Origin: Oscillospiraceae bacterium
GTDB lineage: Bacteria; Bacillota; Clostridia; Oscillospirales; Acutalibacteraceae
Assembly: GCA_022508865.1 (NCBI GenBank)
Contig: JAFLUK010000023.1
Location: 1-14,211 of the forward strand
Direction: 5' to 3'
Length of the DNA: 14,211 bases
Each line of letters opens with the position of its first letter. Within the stretch, counting starts at the first letter, position 1. Made by a program: the position numbers and the translations under genes. The notes beneath the pieces are model-generated. The model was not told the origin of the DNA and did no database searches. It saw only the letters and a list, made by a program, of their open reading frames with translations. Below are positions 6,558 through 14,211 of the stretch, piece after piece.

Positions 6558-9449
6558 GTGAAAAAAATCAGAAAACCCATAAGCTTATTGTTGATGTTTT
6601 TAATACTTTTCAGCGCACTTACTTCAGTATCAATAGTATCAGCCGCTTCGGCGTCTTCTGTGACCCCTCTTCCCTGCGTGAAGCAAAACGATGAGCACTG
6701 GAAAAACTACTACTACAACGAAGGCAATCTTTACGACACAGCCTGCGGTATCTTTTCAACCGTGAACGCAGTAGGTTATCTGACAGGACAAAGAATGAGC
6801 GTTACCGAAGTAGCAGACTGGGCGTATAGTATTAACGCTTTTAATGTTATAGATTCGGAAGGAACATACAGAACGGTTTTATATCCCCGGCTTGAGGAAA
6901 AATACGGTGCCGCCTACGGTTTTACTGTGGATTGCGACACATCAAACACCGGATATTGGGAAGGTTCATCCTCAGACACACTGAAAAATCACCTTGAAAA
7001 CAGCGGAGTTGCCATAGGTCATGTTCCCGGGCATTTTATCGCTATCGTGGGTTATGACAGGGAGGAAAACAAGTTCCATATTTATGACAGTTATGGAACA
7101 AGCGGCAGAGGTACCAACACCAACGGCGGTGATGTGTGGGTTACTCAAAGTCAGTTGGCAACAGGACAGCTTAATCTTGATTGGTTTTGTCTGCTGACTT
7201 CAACAGGCAGTACAAACAACCCCAACAGCTCAAGCAGCTTGCCTGCAACCTATTCATCAGGCATTTATATGACAACAAATCATCTTAATATGCATAGCAG
7301 CCCTTCTGCTTCAGGGGATATTTTGGCAAATATTCCATCCAACACCCTTGTTTATGTTAAAAAAACTTCAGGCGTTTGGGGATATGCAACTTATAATAAC
7401 GTAAGCGGATACATCAGATTATTTTATGCTGCACGTGTAGGTGATTTGCCCAATTCAGATTGGGATGGCATTGGTATTTACAAGACAACATCAAACCTTA
7501 ATATGCGCAGCAGTGCGTCTGCAGAAGGCTCTATTATCACAACAATTCCCTTGGGTACAAGTGTTTCTGTTGCAGAAATTCTTAACGGCTGGGGATATAC
7601 CTATTACAACGGCAAGACAGGCTACATCAATCTGAAATATACTACACGCACAGGCAGTTTGCCCTATAATCCCGGGGTGTATCAGACAAAAAGCGATTTG
7701 AATATGCGTAGTCTTCCGTCGGTTTCCGGCAATATTGTTGCTACTCTTTCGGCAGGCACAACTGTTTCCGTCATATATGTTTTTGACGGCTGGGGATATA
7801 TATCTTATAACGAAAAGAAGGGATATATCAACCTCTCTTATGCAAACCACACAGGTGATTTACCCAAAGAAACCTTGTATTCTGCGGGAGTATATGAAAC
7901 CACATCAGAATTGAGTATACGTGCTTCCGCCTCTGCTTTAGGCACTTATATCAGTTCTGTTCCCAAGGGTACTGATATTTTTGTTACCTCTGTTTCAGAA
8001 AGCGGCTGGGGATATACCTCCTACAACGGCTCTTACGGATATGTAAACCTAAACTATGCAACACCCACAGGCGATTTGCCCGAGTCTGCCAATAGTCCCA
8101 CAGGAATTTACACTGTTAAAACAGACATCAATATGCGTATCGCTTCTGCACATAACAGCAGTATGGTGACTATGATTCCTGCAAATACCACATTTTATGT
8201 TACAACAGTTTCCGGCGGTTGGGGCTATACAAAGTATATGGACTACACCGGCTGGATAAATCTTTCAGACGCTACATATGTAGCCCCCCTGATAACTTCC
8301 GATGATATGACAACATCAACAGACACAGTCGGCACACCAACAGAAAACAACTTACAAAATACCAATACATCGGAAATGATTGAAAGTATAGAAATTAAGA
8401 AGCTCCCTGACAGAAAATTTGTTGTCGGTACTGAATATGACCTTAGTTATTGCCTGCATGGAATGGAAATTAAGGTCACCTATTCCGATGGTACAAATGA
8501 AACATACACCTGCAAGCGTTACGACGAGTTCTCTTCCACCTTTGAATTTTCGGCAAAATGTATAAATCAGGGTTTTATGATTCCTGATTTGGGAGAAAAT
8601 GTAATCACCCTGTCTTACGGCGGAAAATCAGTTGATTTCACAATTACAGGCTTAACGGTTGAGAATATAGAAATAACTAAAGCTCCGAAAAAAACTAATT
8701 TTACCATGGGACAGGAGTGTGATATTTACAGCTGTCTTGAAGGAATGGAAATAAAAGTAGGGTATTCCGACAATACAGAGAGATTATATACTTATGAAAA
8801 TGATATTGAATTGTTTATGTATGAATTAGAATTCTCCGGTGAATGTTTTGACGAAGACACAGATAATATGACTCCCTCTCCCCCAAAAAACATAATCCTT
8901 GTAATTCACTCCCATAAGTGGGCAATTTTTACAGTTTCAGACCTTAAAGTTGAGAGTATAGAGATTAACAGGCTCCCGAACAATACTGAATTTCTATTTG
9001 GGGACGAGTATTATATCTACGATTATCTTAACGGAATGGAAGTAAAGGTAACCTATTCCGACAAAACAAGCCGTGTATTTATTTATGAATCCGAAAATTA
9101 TGCTGATAGGTTTTTCATTGAGAACGAATTACAATTCTCCGGAAAAAGCATGGACGAAAACGGAGAAATAATTACTCCTGCTTTAGGAGAAAATGTGATT
9201 TATGTGCACTACCATGATAAATCCACCGACTTTACCGTCAACGGCGTTTTTCGTCCCGGTGACACTGACGGCGACGGAAAAATAACCATCACAGACGCTA
9301 CCCAAATTCAGAAATTCATTGCAGGAATAATTAATTTTAACGACGAGCAAATGCGTGTTGCAGACCTAGACCAAGACGGAACAATAACAATTAAAGATGC
9401 AACCCTTGTCCAAAAATTTGTTGCAAATATAATCGACTCCTGCACTTAA
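6558..9449 (+). CDS. Secreted modular protein: C39-like cysteine peptidase, 5 x SH3b, 3 x Ig-like (Big_3), type I dockerin
   Basis: 963 residues, GTG start. The signal peptide covers 1-29 (cleavage likely after VSA). The peptidase domain spans about 37-225 and resembles the Peptidase_C39_2/papain fold: Gln43 as oxyanion residue, catalytic Cys63 in TACGIFSTVNAV, His159 in PGHFIAIVGYD, and Asp177 in HIYDSYG. Five SH3b repeats follow, starting near 235, 306, 373, 444, and 516, each with N/S-x-R/H and WGY...GYI/V/W-N/R-L patterns. Then come three Big_3-like modules starting near 607, 701, and 798, with GMEIKVTYSDGT-type cores. The dockerin at 901-961 has two calcium-binding repeats, DTDGDGKITITDAT and DLDQDGTITIKDAT. 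By family, SH3b repeats bind cell wall or peptide and the dockerin docks on a cohesin of a scaffoldin. The protein is therefore likely secreted and assembled on a cellulosome- or amylosome-like surface complex, where it cuts proteins or wall peptides. The substrate is unknown. Transcribed alone. No cohesin gene is in the window. Confidence 0.88.
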   Translation: MKKIRKPISLLLMFLILFSALTSVSIVSAASASSVTPLPCVKQNDEHWKNYYYNEGNLYDTACGIFSTVNAVGYLTGQRMSVTEVADWAYSINAFNVIDSEGTYRTVLYPRLEEKYGAAYGFTVDCDTSNTGYWEGSSSDTLKNHLENSGVAIGHVPGHFIAIVGYDREENKFHIYDSYGTSGRGTNTNGGDVWVTQSQLATGQLNLDWFCLLTSTGSTNNPNSSSSLPATYSSGIYMTTNHLNMHSSPSASGDILANIPSNTLVYVKKTSGVWGYATYNNVSGYIRLFYAARVGDLPNSDWDGIGIYKTTSNLNMRSSASAEGSIITTIPLGTSVSVAEILNGWGYTYYNGKTGYINLKYTTRTGSLPYNPGVYQTKSDLNMRSLPSVSGNIVATLSAGTTVSVIYVFDGWGYISYNEKKGYINLSYANHTGDLPKETLYSAGVYETTSELSIRASASALGTYISSVPKGTDIFVTSVSESGWGYTSYNGSYGYVNLNYATPTGDLPESANSPTGIYTVKTDINMRIASAHNSSMVTMIPANTTFYVTTVSGGWGYTKYMDYTGWINLSDATYVAPLITSDDMTTSTDTVGTPTENNLQNTNTSEMIESIEIKKLPDRKFVVGTEYDLSYCLHGMEIKVTYSDGTNETYTCKRYDEFSSTFEFSAKCINQGFMIPDLGENVITLSYGGKSVDFTITGLTVENIEITKAPKKTNFTMGQECDIYSCLEGMEIKVGYSDNTERLYTYENDIELFMYELEFSGECFDEDTDNMTPSPPKNIILVIHSHKWAIFTVSDLKVESIEINRLPNNTEFLFGDEYYIYDYLNGMEVKVTYSDKTSRVFIYESENYADRFFIENELQFSGKSMDENGEIITPALGENVIYVHYHDKSTDFTVNGVFRPGDTDGDGKITITDATQIQKFIAGIINFNDEQMRVADLDQDGTITIKDATLVQKFVANIIDSCT

Positions 9450-9560
9450 CTTTGTTAAAAAGACAATTTATTTGGTTGCTTTTTATTGCATAAAATTTAT
9501 GTTGGACAATGCTTTAAAACGGCAAACAAACTTAACATTAAAAATTAATAATATAATCAA

Positions 9561-9599
9561 ACAACTCCCGTCCCCATTGGGTGGCAGGAGTTGTATTTT
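9561..9599. terminator. Bidirectional hairpin terminator between convergent genes
   Basis: ACAACTCC (9561-9568) pairs with GGAGTTGT (9587-9594), with inner CCC/GGG pairing. On the plus strand it is followed by ATTTTGTTT and serves the dockerin peptidase gene. On the minus strand it is followed by TTTGATTATATT and lies 7 bp past the ABC ATPase stop, so it likely ends both transcripts. Confidence 0.75.
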
Positions 9600-9601
9600 G
9601 T

Positions 9602-10483
9602 TTAGGAGTAATTATTTTCGCCGAAGTAATAAAGGTACAAATCCTCCAGGTTCGGTCTGACTTTTGTTTTGTTCAGTTCATCGGGCAGGGAGTCGGACAC
9701 AACTCTTGCGATGACATCACTGCCGCTGCGGAAGATGTTGCTGACGTTGTGGTTCTGTTCAAACTGTTCAACCTCGCCGTCGGGAACTTTGATCTCATAG
9801 ACCATATTTTCAATTCGGGTGAGGAGATTTTCTGTTGTATCGCAGGCTATGAGCGAACCGTTTTTGAGGAGCATTACTTCCTTTGCGATGAATTCGATGT
9901 CCGAGACAACGTGGGTTGCCAGAATAACAATTTTATTCTCGGATATCTCGCTTATGAAGTTACGGATTCTTATTCGCTCCTTTGGGTCCAGCCCCGCCGT
10001 GGGTTCGTCGAGGATAAGGATTTCGGGGTCGTTTAAGAGAGCCTGCGCAATCAGCACCCGCTGCTTCATACCGCCCGAGAATGAACCTAGCTTTTTGTGT
10101 GCGGCATCGGTTAAGTTTACTGTATCAAGAAGCCGGGTTATCTTAAGCTTGGCTTCTTTCTTTTTCAGTCCCTTGAGTGCCGCCATATACCACAAAAAGC
10201 GGTTGGCGGTAAAGTCATCATATAGTCCCTGCTGCTGCGGCATATATCCCAGCACAGTCCGAAAATCCTTACCAAGCTTATTTGTGTCTTCGCCGTTGTA
10301 CTTCACAACTCCGCCGTCAGCACGTATGTTATGGGTGATTATGTTCATCAGCGTACTTTTGCCGGCCCCGTTAGGTCCCAGCAGTCCATACACTCCGGGT
10401 GTGAGTGTTACGGAAAAGTCACACAGCGCCTTGACCTTTCCTCCCTTATATGTCTTATTGAGATTTTGTATTTCAAGCTTCAT
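9602..10483 (-). CDS. ABC transporter ATP-binding protein (ABC-2/exporter type)
   Basis: Cytoplasmic ATPase that powers the membrane protein encoded just upstream. 293 residues, normal for this family. Walker A GPNGAGKS at 36-43, Q-loop MPQQQ at 81-85, signature SGGMKQR at 136-142, Walker B LILDE at 156-160, D-loop GLDP at 164-167, H-loop His191 in LATHVVSD. The rest, from about 215, is a variable C-terminal extension. The set is that of the multidrug/BcrA/Nat-type exporter ATPases. ATG 10483 is preferred over GTG 10492 because GAGGAG lies 8 nt upstream of the ATG and overlaps the GTG. It overlaps the permease stop by 11 bp, so the two are translationally coupled. Only one ATPase gene is present, so it would act as a homodimer. 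Substrate and direction unknown. Confidence 0.92.
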   Translation of the reverse strand: MKLEIQNLNKTYKGGKVKALCDFSVTLTPGVYGLLGPNGAGKSTLMNIITHNIRADGGVVKYNGEDTNKLGKDFRTVLGYMPQQQGLYDDFTANRFLWYMAALKGLKKKEAKLKITRLLDTVNLTDAAHKKLGSFSGGMKQRVLIAQALLNDPEILILDEPTAGLDPKERIRIRNFISEISENKIVILATHVVSDIEFIAKEVMLLKNGSLIACDTTENLLTRIENMVYEIKVPDGEVEQFEQNHNVSNIFRSGSDVIARVVSDSLPDELNKTKVRPNLEDLYLYYFGENNYS

Positions 10484-12863
10484 TTTTGCCACTCCTCAGC
10501 GATGTATTCGTAAACATTTTTGCCGTGAAAATCAGCGAAACTGCGCTTATAACCGCGCACATAACAACTAAAATAAACAGTCCGACAGTATTGCCGTTTG
10601 CAACAAGATAACCTACCCGCACACTTTCAATGCTGTAGCACGCAAGGCACGGCGCAAGCAGAACAACCGAGCAGATAATCATTACGTAAAGGTTATTTTT
10701 TGTAATTACCGACACAAGCGTGCTCACACACATAAAGGTAAGAAGTATTAAAAAACAGCACAGCATATTCACGCAGAAAGCAATTATTACATTCATAGTG
10801 GTGGCAGATAATGTGCCGTACAAGCACATAAGAGATGTACGGAAACTGTCTGTCCCGTAGGTCGAGACAAAGCGTATAATGTACGGCACAGTTACCTCTG
10901 CAAATACAAGCACCGTCGCCAACAAAGCAATAATCATCTTCCTTATATAAAGCCGAAGCTTTCCGTTTCTGGTCGGACGTATAAGGTTAATCATTTTATT
11001 CTTGTATTCTGCAGTAAATATGCAGGGAAGCAGGATAATCACAAGGAGAGTAAACATCATAAAGTTGTTCCACTCTCTGGTTGGGCTGGATACAAAGACC
11101 TGGTAAATGTTTTCGTCTATAAACCTCGCCTCAACCCCCTGCTTTTCCAACTCCTTTAATCGGTCGTACTGCTCAAGCACACGCTCAAAGGCTTCCTGCT
11201 TACCTTCAATGATATTCTGCACAGAGCGAGCCATCGCCTGTTTTGCATTATCGTTAAGGGAATCATCCTCGTAAATCTTGGTGATTTTCTGCTCTAAACC
11301 GTCCAGATACGCCTGTTCGTCGGCAATATATTTCTCTTTTTCGGTGGTAATTTCTCCGGAAAGGTGCTCCATATACACCTTGTATTGATAGTCGGACTGC
11401 CTGACGAACGGGTATCGCACAACACCTATTGACGAGTAGACAGCGTACACAGTTAGCAAAATGAGGACAACCGCCATTTTATTCTGAACAAGGAATTTAA
11501 AAAGCTCGCCCACAAAGATACTTGTGCTACCCTTTATTCTGTAGAATTTAGCCTTCAGTCTTTCAAACACTCCTGAAAGCACGCTTGCCTTTTTCTGCTG
11601 TACCCTCAGGCAGAATTGTACACAAGTTGCAAAAAGCAATCCCAAAAAGCAAATCCCAAAGAAAGCAGTCACAAAGACATTAGCAGTTACAATATTTGAA
11701 AACAAGTCAAGGTTAAGGTAGTGACCTATAAATTCACCGCCGTCAAACATATAGAATATGTTTATATATTTGAGCAGACTAAGCTCCGAACCTGAATCAA
11801 TAACAGTGTACAGAAGATACTCCGCACCCAGTGCTCCTGCTCCCACCGCATACATAAGGAAGGGGCTTGAAAAGGTTATAAAAACGAACGCAACGAAAGA
11901 CGCTGTAATCAGTGCCGTAATAACCTTGAAGAGAATGAATATCAACTCAAACTCCATAATATTCAGCGCAAAAGTGCAGTTGCGGAATTCAGGAACAGAC
12001 TGTATACTTGCGCCAAGGTCGGTACTTCCGTAAATTGCAGTACTGACAACAAAATTTGAGCCTGCAAATATCACTACCGTGACAGTGGTGGTGATAAAAA
12101 GCGCAATAATCTTGGCAAATATGGTGTTCAGTCTGCCTTTTGGCGTGCATTTAACAAGCGAATAGAGCGACTGCTCTCTCTCAAAGTTAAAGAGGTATAT
12201 GCAAATAAGAAAAACAATAGCGATAATAACTATGTCCGTAACCCCGAACTCTACCGCCGAAGTGACAGGCTCGGTATTCACCAGTGTCAGCCTGTTGTTC
12301 TTAAGGTGCTTGTAATCGTCCACGGTTTTGTATAGATTTTTGTAAGAAAACGAGTTTTTGTCACTAAAACTTGAAATCTTTGACTGATTATCCGCACGGT
12401 TTCGCATTTCACCGATAAATCCGGAGTAGGAATTTATATAGTCAATCTGATTTGATATCAGGTTAACTATTATATAGCTGTGCATATCCTCTTGGGGGTT
12501 TTCTGAAAATTCGAGAGCCTTTTTATATGCATCAGGGTTTGAAAGCTTGTATTTCTCAAGCTCGCTTGTGTAATACTCAATTTCATCCTTGTCGTCAAGT
12601 TGAGGGAGCTGATTCATCTTGGTTGCTATGCTGTAGGAGAGCCGTTCGTTTTCAATCTCTTTCTGCGCATCTTTAACAGATAGCTTGGAATATTTACTCA
12701 AAGCGGCAACATACTCATCCGAATAATCAAGTCTCATTTGATTTTCCTCAATATTTTGCGTAGAGTAGAGCAAAAAGCCGTTAATCAGAAAGCACAACGC
12801 AAGGAAAATATAAAATACTTTTTTGTTCAGAACCTTGTTCAGTTCGTAAAATACCGGTTTCAT
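10473..12863 (-). CDS. Fused, internally duplicated ABC-2 type permease
   Basis: 796-residue membrane protein built from two similar halves. Half 1 (1-444): membrane segment at about 15-34, a charged extracellular loop to about 205, then about five segments. Half 2 (from about 445, GSTSIFVGELFKFL): segment at about 462-481, a coiled-coil-like Glu/Lys/Gln-rich loop at about 485-590, then again about five segments. The cytoplasmic entry stretches match in the two halves (FEREQSLYSLVKCTPKGR and AEYKNKMINLIRPTRNGK), which supports tandem duplication and fusion. The protein can thus supply both membrane domains of one transporter, driven by two copies of the downstream ATPase. Preceded by AGAAGG 8 nt before the ATG, 135 bp after the lipoprotein gene. 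Large extracytoplasmic loops of this kind occur in exporters or in MacB-like mechanotransmission systems. Function and substrate are not recognisable from sequence. Confidence 0.82.
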   Translation of the reverse strand: MKPVFYELNKVLNKKVFYIFLALCFLINGFLLYSTQNIEENQMRLDYSDEYVAALSKYSKLSVKDAQKEIENERLSYSIATKMNQLPQLDDKDEIEYYTSELEKYKLSNPDAYKKALEFSENPQEDMHSYIIVNLISNQIDYINSYSGFIGEMRNRADNQSKISSFSDKNSFSYKNLYKTVDDYKHLKNNRLTLVNTEPVTSAVEFGVTDIVIIAIVFLICIYLFNFEREQSLYSLVKCTPKGRLNTIFAKIIALFITTTVTVVIFAGSNFVVSTAIYGSTDLGASIQSVPEFRNCTFALNIMEFELIFILFKVITALITASFVAFVFITFSSPFLMYAVGAGALGAEYLLYTVIDSGSELSLLKYINIFYMFDGGEFIGHYLNLDLFSNIVTANVFVTAFFGICFLGLLFATCVQFCLRVQQKKASVLSGVFERLKAKFYRIKGSTSIFVGELFKFLVQNKMAVVLILLTVYAVYSSIGVVRYPFVRQSDYQYKVYMEHLSGEITTEKEKYIADEQAYLDGLEQKITKIYEDDSLNDNAKQAMARSVQNIIEGKQEAFERVLEQYDRLKELEKQGVEARFIDENIYQVFVSSPTREWNNFMMFTLLVIILLPCIFTAEYKNKMINLIRPTRNGKLRLYIRKMIIALLATVLVFAEVTVPYIIRFVSTYGTDSFRTSLMCLYGTLSATTMNVIIAFCVNMLCCFLILLTFMCVSTLVSVITKNNLYVMIICSVVLLAPCLACYSIESVRVGYLVANGNTVGLFILVVMCAVISAVSLIFTAKMFTNTSLRSGKNEA

Positions 12864-12998
12864 TTTCAGCCTTCTTTAACAGAGAATTGATAAATTAATA
12901 TAGATTTGAAATTTGATTGCTGTATTTAATCTGTAATTATTGGAAAAATTATTCGTCTTTCGGAAAATCGTAGACTTTTGTCATAGTAAAGTTGTTTT
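12864..12998 (-). other. AT-rich gap between the lipoprotein and permease genes
   Basis: 135 bp. It carries the permease ribosome site AGAAGG near its left end. I see no good terminator or promoter in it, so read-through from the lipoprotein gene is more likely than not. It contains a 12-codon open frame (12949-12984) with no ribosome site, which I do not call a gene. Confidence 0.5.
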
Positions 12999-14210
12999 TT
13001 ATCTCTCCGCATTGACAGAAAATTCGTAAATTAATTTAGATGAATAATCCGATTTATCTATCCAATATAGTTCTCCTGTGTATTCATCGAAATATATAAA
13101 TGCTGTCTCGTCAAATCCAATAGTAGGTTTGAATTTAATCGGTAATTTTTGTGTTGTAGCTTTATAGTTTTCATCACAAATAATTATTTCATCAGAGTAA
13201 TCATCATAGTTATTACTTGCTGTTATATAAATATTTTTTCCGTCATTACAGTATGGTGTAACATACGCATAACCTTTTATAAGTTCTTTGCAATCTATAG
13301 CCTCTTTTAAATTCTCTCCGTTAAAATCACACTCATATATTTTTGCCTGATTACCAAAGAGAATCTTATCATTGAATACTGTAAACATAGTATCAATTTC
13401 GATATCAAGATTATCGCCAATATCTTTCCACTTTTTTGTGTTTAAATCATAGTTAATTATAGTTCGTTTATCTTGTTTATTATAGGTGTACTGTATTTCA
13501 AAGAGAATATTGTCTCCGTAATATCGTGTATCAAATATCCACATATCAGGATATTTTTTTCGCATTTTATTAAGATTTACTGCTAATTCCGGCTCGCCCT
13601 TTCCGTCAGTGGAAAGTCGGTAAATATTTGCTTTATCATCAGAGGCAATGCCCTCCGAATCCCATTTCACAAGTTCAAGATACAAGTAACCCCTGTGCAT
13701 CTTAAAGTTGCCAAAACTGTAATCCTCGGTTGAAAAAATCTCCTCTGTTTTTGTTCCGTCAATAGACTTCCTGCATATTTTATCCAACACATGGGAATTT
13801 CCGTCTTTATCTTTTATTTCAACACTCTTTACATAATATAAAAAACCATTGTCATACAGTACTATTTCAATACTTACAGCCCCCAAAAACGCATTACAGG
13901 TTGTTCTCTTTTCATATGATTCTTCTTCATCGTGCAGGCAGTCACTCTTGTTGCACAAAGGGTGGCACTCCTGTGTTTGTTTATCAATTGCATAAAGGAA
14001 AACACTGCCTCGATCATCGTTTTGAACAAAATAGTAGCCGGTTTCATCGTTGGCATAACACGACATACTTTGATGGCTGACAAAATTCTCCTGACTATCC
14101 TGTTCTTCAACAAAGGCTTTTGAGTTGTTAATATCTTTATCAGCAGAACATCCGGTAAAGATAATAGCACCGGCAATAATTACAAAAATAAAGTTTAAAT
14201 ATTTTTTCAT
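12999..14210 (-). CDS. Uncharacterised lipoprotein with Cys cluster and propeller-like repeats
   Basis: 403 residues. The signal peptide ends FTGC (Cys21), so the protein is anchored outside the membrane. Near the N-terminus lies a cluster, C82-x3-C86-x4-C91-x-H93 then C105-N-A-F, with another Cys at 51. I recall a PLCxKxxCxH...CNA pattern from other clostridial lipoproteins of unknown role. The rest alternates short hydrophobic beta-strand-like stretches with YxxDxxG/DGKNIYIT/GELYWID turns (about 56-395), as in beta-propellers or DUF5050-like repeats. No catalytic motif is visible. The gene heads a likely operon with the fused permease and ATPase, suggesting a surface sensor or a substrate receptor/partner of that transporter. 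ATG 14210 matches the signal peptide; its ribosome site lies outside the window. The gene is clearly richer in A+T than the two transporter genes. Whether promoter elements exist upstream cannot be seen. Confidence 0.78.
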   Translation of the reverse strand: MKKYLNFIFVIIAGAIIFTGCSADKDINNSKAFVEEQDSQENFVSHQSMSCYANDETGYYFVQNDDRGSVFLYAIDKQTQECHPLCNKSDCLHDEEESYEKRTTCNAFLGAVSIEIVLYDNGFLYYVKSVEIKDKDGNSHVLDKICRKSIDGTKTEEIFSTEDYSFGNFKMHRGYLYLELVKWDSEGIASDDKANIYRLSTDGKGEPELAVNLNKMRKKYPDMWIFDTRYYGDNILFEIQYTYNKQDKRTIINYDLNTKKWKDIGDNLDIEIDTMFTVFNDKILFGNQAKIYECDFNGENLKEAIDCKELIKGYAYVTPYCNDGKNIYITASNNYDDYSDEIIICDENYKATTQKLPIKFKPTIGFDETAFIYFDEYTGELYWIDKSDYSSKLIYEFSVNAER

Positions 14211-14211
14211 A

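Noticed and set aside
9819..10571. 250-codon open frame on the plus strand across the ATPase gene
   Set aside because: Antisense shadow: the minus frame encodes a complete ABC ATPase with all motifs, and the plus frame has no recognisable family or ribosome site.
12949..12984. 12-codon open frame (start MTKVYDFPKDE) between the lipoprotein and permease genes
   Set aside because: No ribosome binding site at a usable distance and too short to support; a chance frame in an AT-rich gap.
12925..12998. Possible terminator after the lipoprotein gene (GTCT/AGAC pairing followed by TTTTT)
   Set aside because: The stem is four to six interrupted base pairs; too weak to claim transcript separation.

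Overview
The window looks like chromosome of a low-GC, Gram-positive gut or rumen anaerobe of the Ruminococcus/Oscillospiraceae kind. Three things point that way. A secreted protein ends in a type I dockerin. A maltodextrin ABC importer is encoded as lipoprotein SBP plus two permeases, with no dedicated ATPase. The MurE has the clostridial-type DNSR motif. The resemblance to amylolytic ruminococci such as R. bromii is inference, not a species call.

Left part (1-4413, all on the minus strand, read right to left): a malE-malF-malG-type operon, followed by a separate gene for a lipoprotein alpha-amylase (GH13) that runs off the left edge. The operon has a promoter with an extended -10, a hairpin in the malE-malF gap, an ATGA overlap between malF and malG, and a strong intrinsic terminator after malG. 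The amylase gene has its own promoter just beyond that terminator. Together they would degrade alpha-glucans at the cell surface and import the maltodextrins; the import ATPase must come from elsewhere in the genome (MsmX/MsmK-type sharing).

Middle (4414-6310): a 495-bp divergent control region with several inverted repeats, then a monocistronic murE-like Mur ligase on the plus strand, closed by a near-perfect terminator.

Centre right (6311-9601): a 963-residue secreted modular protein on the plus strand. It has a signal peptide, a C39-like/papain-fold cysteine peptidase domain, five SH3b repeats, three Big_3-like Ig modules and a C-terminal dockerin. It ends at a bidirectional hairpin shared with the convergent operon.

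Right part (9602-14210, minus strand): a three-gene cassette transcribed lipoprotein -> ABC-2 permease -> ABC ATPase. The lipoprotein is a predicted repeat/propeller-like protein with a conserved-looking Cys cluster. The permease is an internally duplicated fusion of two ABC-2 halves. The ATPase is translationally coupled (11-bp overlap) to the permease. Substrate unknown; this cassette and the dockerin peptidase are the least explained parts of the window. Four annotated starts were set by Shine-Dalgarno position rather than by the longest open frame (malE, peptidase, ATPase) or by the signal peptide (right-hand lipoprotein).
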